Below the pieces are notes generated by a model, which searched no databases, had not been told where the DNA came from, and saw only the letters and a list, made by a program, of their open reading frames with translations. From assembly GCA_945910005.1 (NCBI GenBank), contig OX246741.1:39269372-39333371 (forward strand): a stretch of DNA of 64,000 bases, read 5' to 3'. This stretch comes from Isoperla grammatica (lineage: Eukaryota; Arthropoda; Insecta; Plecoptera; Perlodidae). Position 1 is the first letter of the stretch. Each line of letters begins with the position of its first letter. Of the stretch, positions 61,501 to 64,000 are shown in pieces. The translations under genes and the position numbers were made by a program.

Positions 61501-64000
61501 GTCACCCTCTCGTAACGTTGTAACGTTGTAAGCCAATAACTCCGTCACTCCTTGTCTAATGACGTCACCCTCTCGTAACGTTGTAACGTTGTAAGCCAAT
61601 AACTCCGTCACTCCTTGTCTAATGACGTCACCCTCTCGTAACGTTGTAACGTTGTAAGCCAATAACTCCGTCACTCCTTGTCTAATGACGTCACCCTCTC
61701 GTAACGTTGTAACGTTGTAAGCCAATAACTCCGTCACTCCTTGTCTAATGACGTCACCCTCTCGTAACGTTGTAAGCCAATAACTCCGTCACTCCTTGTC
61801 TAATGACGTCACCCTCTCGTAACGTTGTAAGCCAATAACTCCGTCACTCCTTGTCTAATGACGTCACCCTCTCGTAACGTTGTAACGTTGTAAGCCAATA
61901 ACTCCGTCACTCCTTGTCTAATGACGTCACCCTCTCGTAACGTTGTAACGTTGTAAGCCAATAACTCCGTCACTCCTTGTCTAATGACGTCACCCTCTCG
62001 TAACGTTGTAACGTTGTAAGCCAATAACTCCGTCACTCCTTGTCTAATGACGTCACCCTCTCGTAACGTTGTAACGTTGTAAGCCAATAACTCCGTCACT
62101 CCTTGTCTAATGACGTCACCCTCTCGTAACGTTGTAACGTTGTAAGCCAATAACTCCGTCACTCCTTGTCTAATGACGTCACCCTCTCGTAACGTTGTAA
62201 CGTTGTAAGCCAATAACTCCGTCACTCCTTGTCTAATGACGTCACCCTCTCGTAACGTTGTAAGCCAATAACTCCGTCACTCCTTGTCTAATGACGTCAC
62301 CCTCTCGTAACGTTGTAACGTTGTAAGCCAATAACTCCGTCACTCCTTGTCTAATGACGTCACCCTCTCGTAACGTTGTAACGTTGTAAGCCAATAACTC
62401 CGTCACTCCTTGTCTAATGACGTCACCCTCTCGTAACGTTGTAACGTTGTAAGCCAATAACTCCGTCACTCCTTGTCTAATGACGTCACCCTCTCGTAAC
62501 GTTGTAACGTTGTAAGCCAATAACTCCGTCACTCCTTGTCTAATGACGTCACCCTCTCGTAACGTTGTAACGTTGTAAGCCAATAACTCCGTCACTCCTT
62601 GTCTAATGACGTCACCCTCTCGTAACGTTGTAAGCCAATAACTCCGTCACTCCTTGTCTAATGACGTCACCCTCTCGTAACGTTGTAACGTTGTAAGCCA
62701 ATAACTCCGTCACTCCTTGTCTAATGACGTCACCCTCTCGTAACGTTGTAAGCCAATAACTCCGTCACTCCTTGTCTAATGACGTCACCCTCTCGTAACG
62801 TTGTAAGCCAATAACTCCGTCACTCCTTGTCTAATGACGTCACCCTCTCGTAACGTTGTAACGTTGTAAGCCAATAACTCCGTCACTCCTTGTCTAATGA
62901 CGTCACCCTCTCGTAACGTTGTAACGTTGTAAGCCAATAACTCCGTCACTCCTTGTCTAATGACGTCACCCTCTCGTAACGTTGTAACGTTGTAAGCCAA
63001 TAACTCCGTCACTCCTTGTCTAATGACGTCACCCTCTCGTAACGTTGTAACGTTGTAAGCCAATAACTCCGTCACTCCTTGTCTAATGACGTCACCCTCT
63101 CGTAACGTTGTAAGCCAATAACTCCGTCACTCCTTGTCTAATGACGTCACCCTCTCGTAACGTTGTAACGTTGTAAGCCAATAACTCCGTCACTCCTTGT
63201 CTAATGACGTCACCCTCTCGTAACGTTGTAACGTTGTAAGCCAATAACTCCGTCACTCCTTGTCTAATGACGTCACCCTCTCGTAACGTTGTAACGTTGT
63301 AAGCCAATAACTCCGTCACTCCTTGTCTAATGACGTCACCCTCTCGTAACGTTGTAACGTTGTAAGCCAATAACTCCGTCACTCCTTGTCTAATGACGTC
63401 ACCCTCTCGTAACGTTGTAAGCCAATAACTCCGTCACTCCTTGTCTAATGACGTCACCCTCTCGTAACGTTGTAACGTTGTAAGCCAATAACTCCGTCAC
63501 TCCTTGTCTAATGACGTCACCCTCTCGTAACGTTGTAACGTTGTAAGCCAATAACTCCGTCACTCCTTGTCTAATGACGTCACCCTCTCGTAACGTTGTA
63601 ACGTTGTAAGCCAATAACTCCGTCACTCCTTGTCTAATGACGTCACCCTCTCGTAACGTTGTAACGTTGTAAGCCAATAACTCCGTCACTCCTTGTCTAA
63701 TGACGTCACCCTCTCGTAACGCTGTAACGTTGTAAGCCAATAACTCCGTCACTCCTTGTCTAATGACGTCACCCTCTCGTAACGTTGTAACGTTGTAAGC
63801 CAATAACTCCGTCACTCCTTGTCTAATGACGTCACCCTCTCGTAACGTTGTAAGCCAATAACTCCGTCACTCCTTGTCTAATGACGTCACCCTCTCGTAA
63901 CGTTGTAAGCCAATAACTCCGTCACTCCTTGTCTAATGACGTCACCCTCTCGTAACGTTGTAACGTTGTAAGCCAATAACTCCGTCACTCCTTGTCTAAT
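58508..64000 (+). repeat. 63/55-bp minisatellite with higher-order structure, about 90 units, open at window end
   Basis: Long unit: TAATGACGTCACCCTCTCGT, AACGTTGTAACGTTGTAAGC, CAATAACTCCGTCACTCC, TTGTC (63 bp). Short units (55 bp) lack one copy of the 8-bp ACGTTGTA. A few junctions carry TCTATAATG (+2 bp). Short units recur at regular intervals: between 62785 and 63399 the pattern of four long plus one short repeats twice with a 307-bp period. Nearly every unit has the CRE palindrome TGACGTCA (TGACGTCAC) and a CCAAT box (GCCAAT). Minus-strand frames of 75-138 codons are artefacts that end at short units. Confidence 0.97.

Noticed and set aside
58503..63815. Series of minus-strand frames encoding TELLAYNVTTLREGDVIRQG repeats
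   Set aside because: Each frame stops at the 55-bp unit; they reflect the 63-bp period, not genes.
58508..64000. CRISPR-like array
   Set aside because: The units are contiguous, with no unique spacers; a eukaryotic minisatellite explains all of it.

Overview
This window reads as non-coding DNA from an invertebrate animal, most likely an arthropod. I infer this from a decayed non-LTR retrotransposon with animal-type reverse transcriptase, at least four copies of one tRNA-derived SINE whose body resembles arthropod SINEs, AT-rich spacers, and very low coding density. I find no intact protein gene, no rRNA and no functional tRNA. Every long open frame is a decayed transposable-element gene or an artefact of a tandem repeat. 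The species assignment is inference only.

Layout. 0.2-1.8 kb: a minus-strand LINE fragment lacking its catalytic core, followed by AAT arrays tied to a duplicated unit (1.85-2.6 kb). 2.6-9.4 kb: AT-rich spacer with one SINE. 9.4-13.7 kb: three minisatellites (81, 63 and 81 bp units); units of the third are tRNA-like. 13.7-20 kb: spacer with SINE and tRNA-like remnants. 20.0-20.6 kb and 22.3-24.5 kb: 47-bp and 67-bp arrays. 26.3 kb: a TTG array between direct repeats. 27.1-33.8 kb: 65 copies of a 102-bp unit with no indels. 34.7-36.0 kb: 60-bp and 34-bp arrays. 38.3-45.5 kb: arrays of 58-64, 92, 44 and 30 bp. 46.85-47.28 kb: a palindromic element split by a full-length SINE. 47.5-53.6 kb: arrays of 62, 59, 89 and 67 bp. 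54.51-57.60 kb: a complete 3.1-kb DNA transposon-like element. 58.5-64 kb: a 63/55-bp array with higher-order structure that runs off the window.

The most interesting object is the 54.51-57.60 kb element. It has terminal inverted repeats over 300 bp long, a TTA target duplication, symmetric subterminal nuclear-receptor-type motifs, and a broken gene for a FEN/XPG-like nuclease with a C-terminal cysteine-rich CXC (tesmin/TSO1-like) domain. I see no separate transposase.

The second theme is minisatellites. At least 17 arrays with different units occupy about 27 kb (roughly 42%). Several units carry recognisable motifs: Pol III box-like sequences (10.7 and 12.2 kb), a YY1/Pho-type GCCATCTT (27-34 kb), AP-1-type TGACTCA (38 kb), the CRE palindrome TGACGTCA (42.4 and 58.5 kb), and a compact hairpin per unit (47.5 kb). 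Whether these are functional or coincidental cannot be settled from sequence alone.
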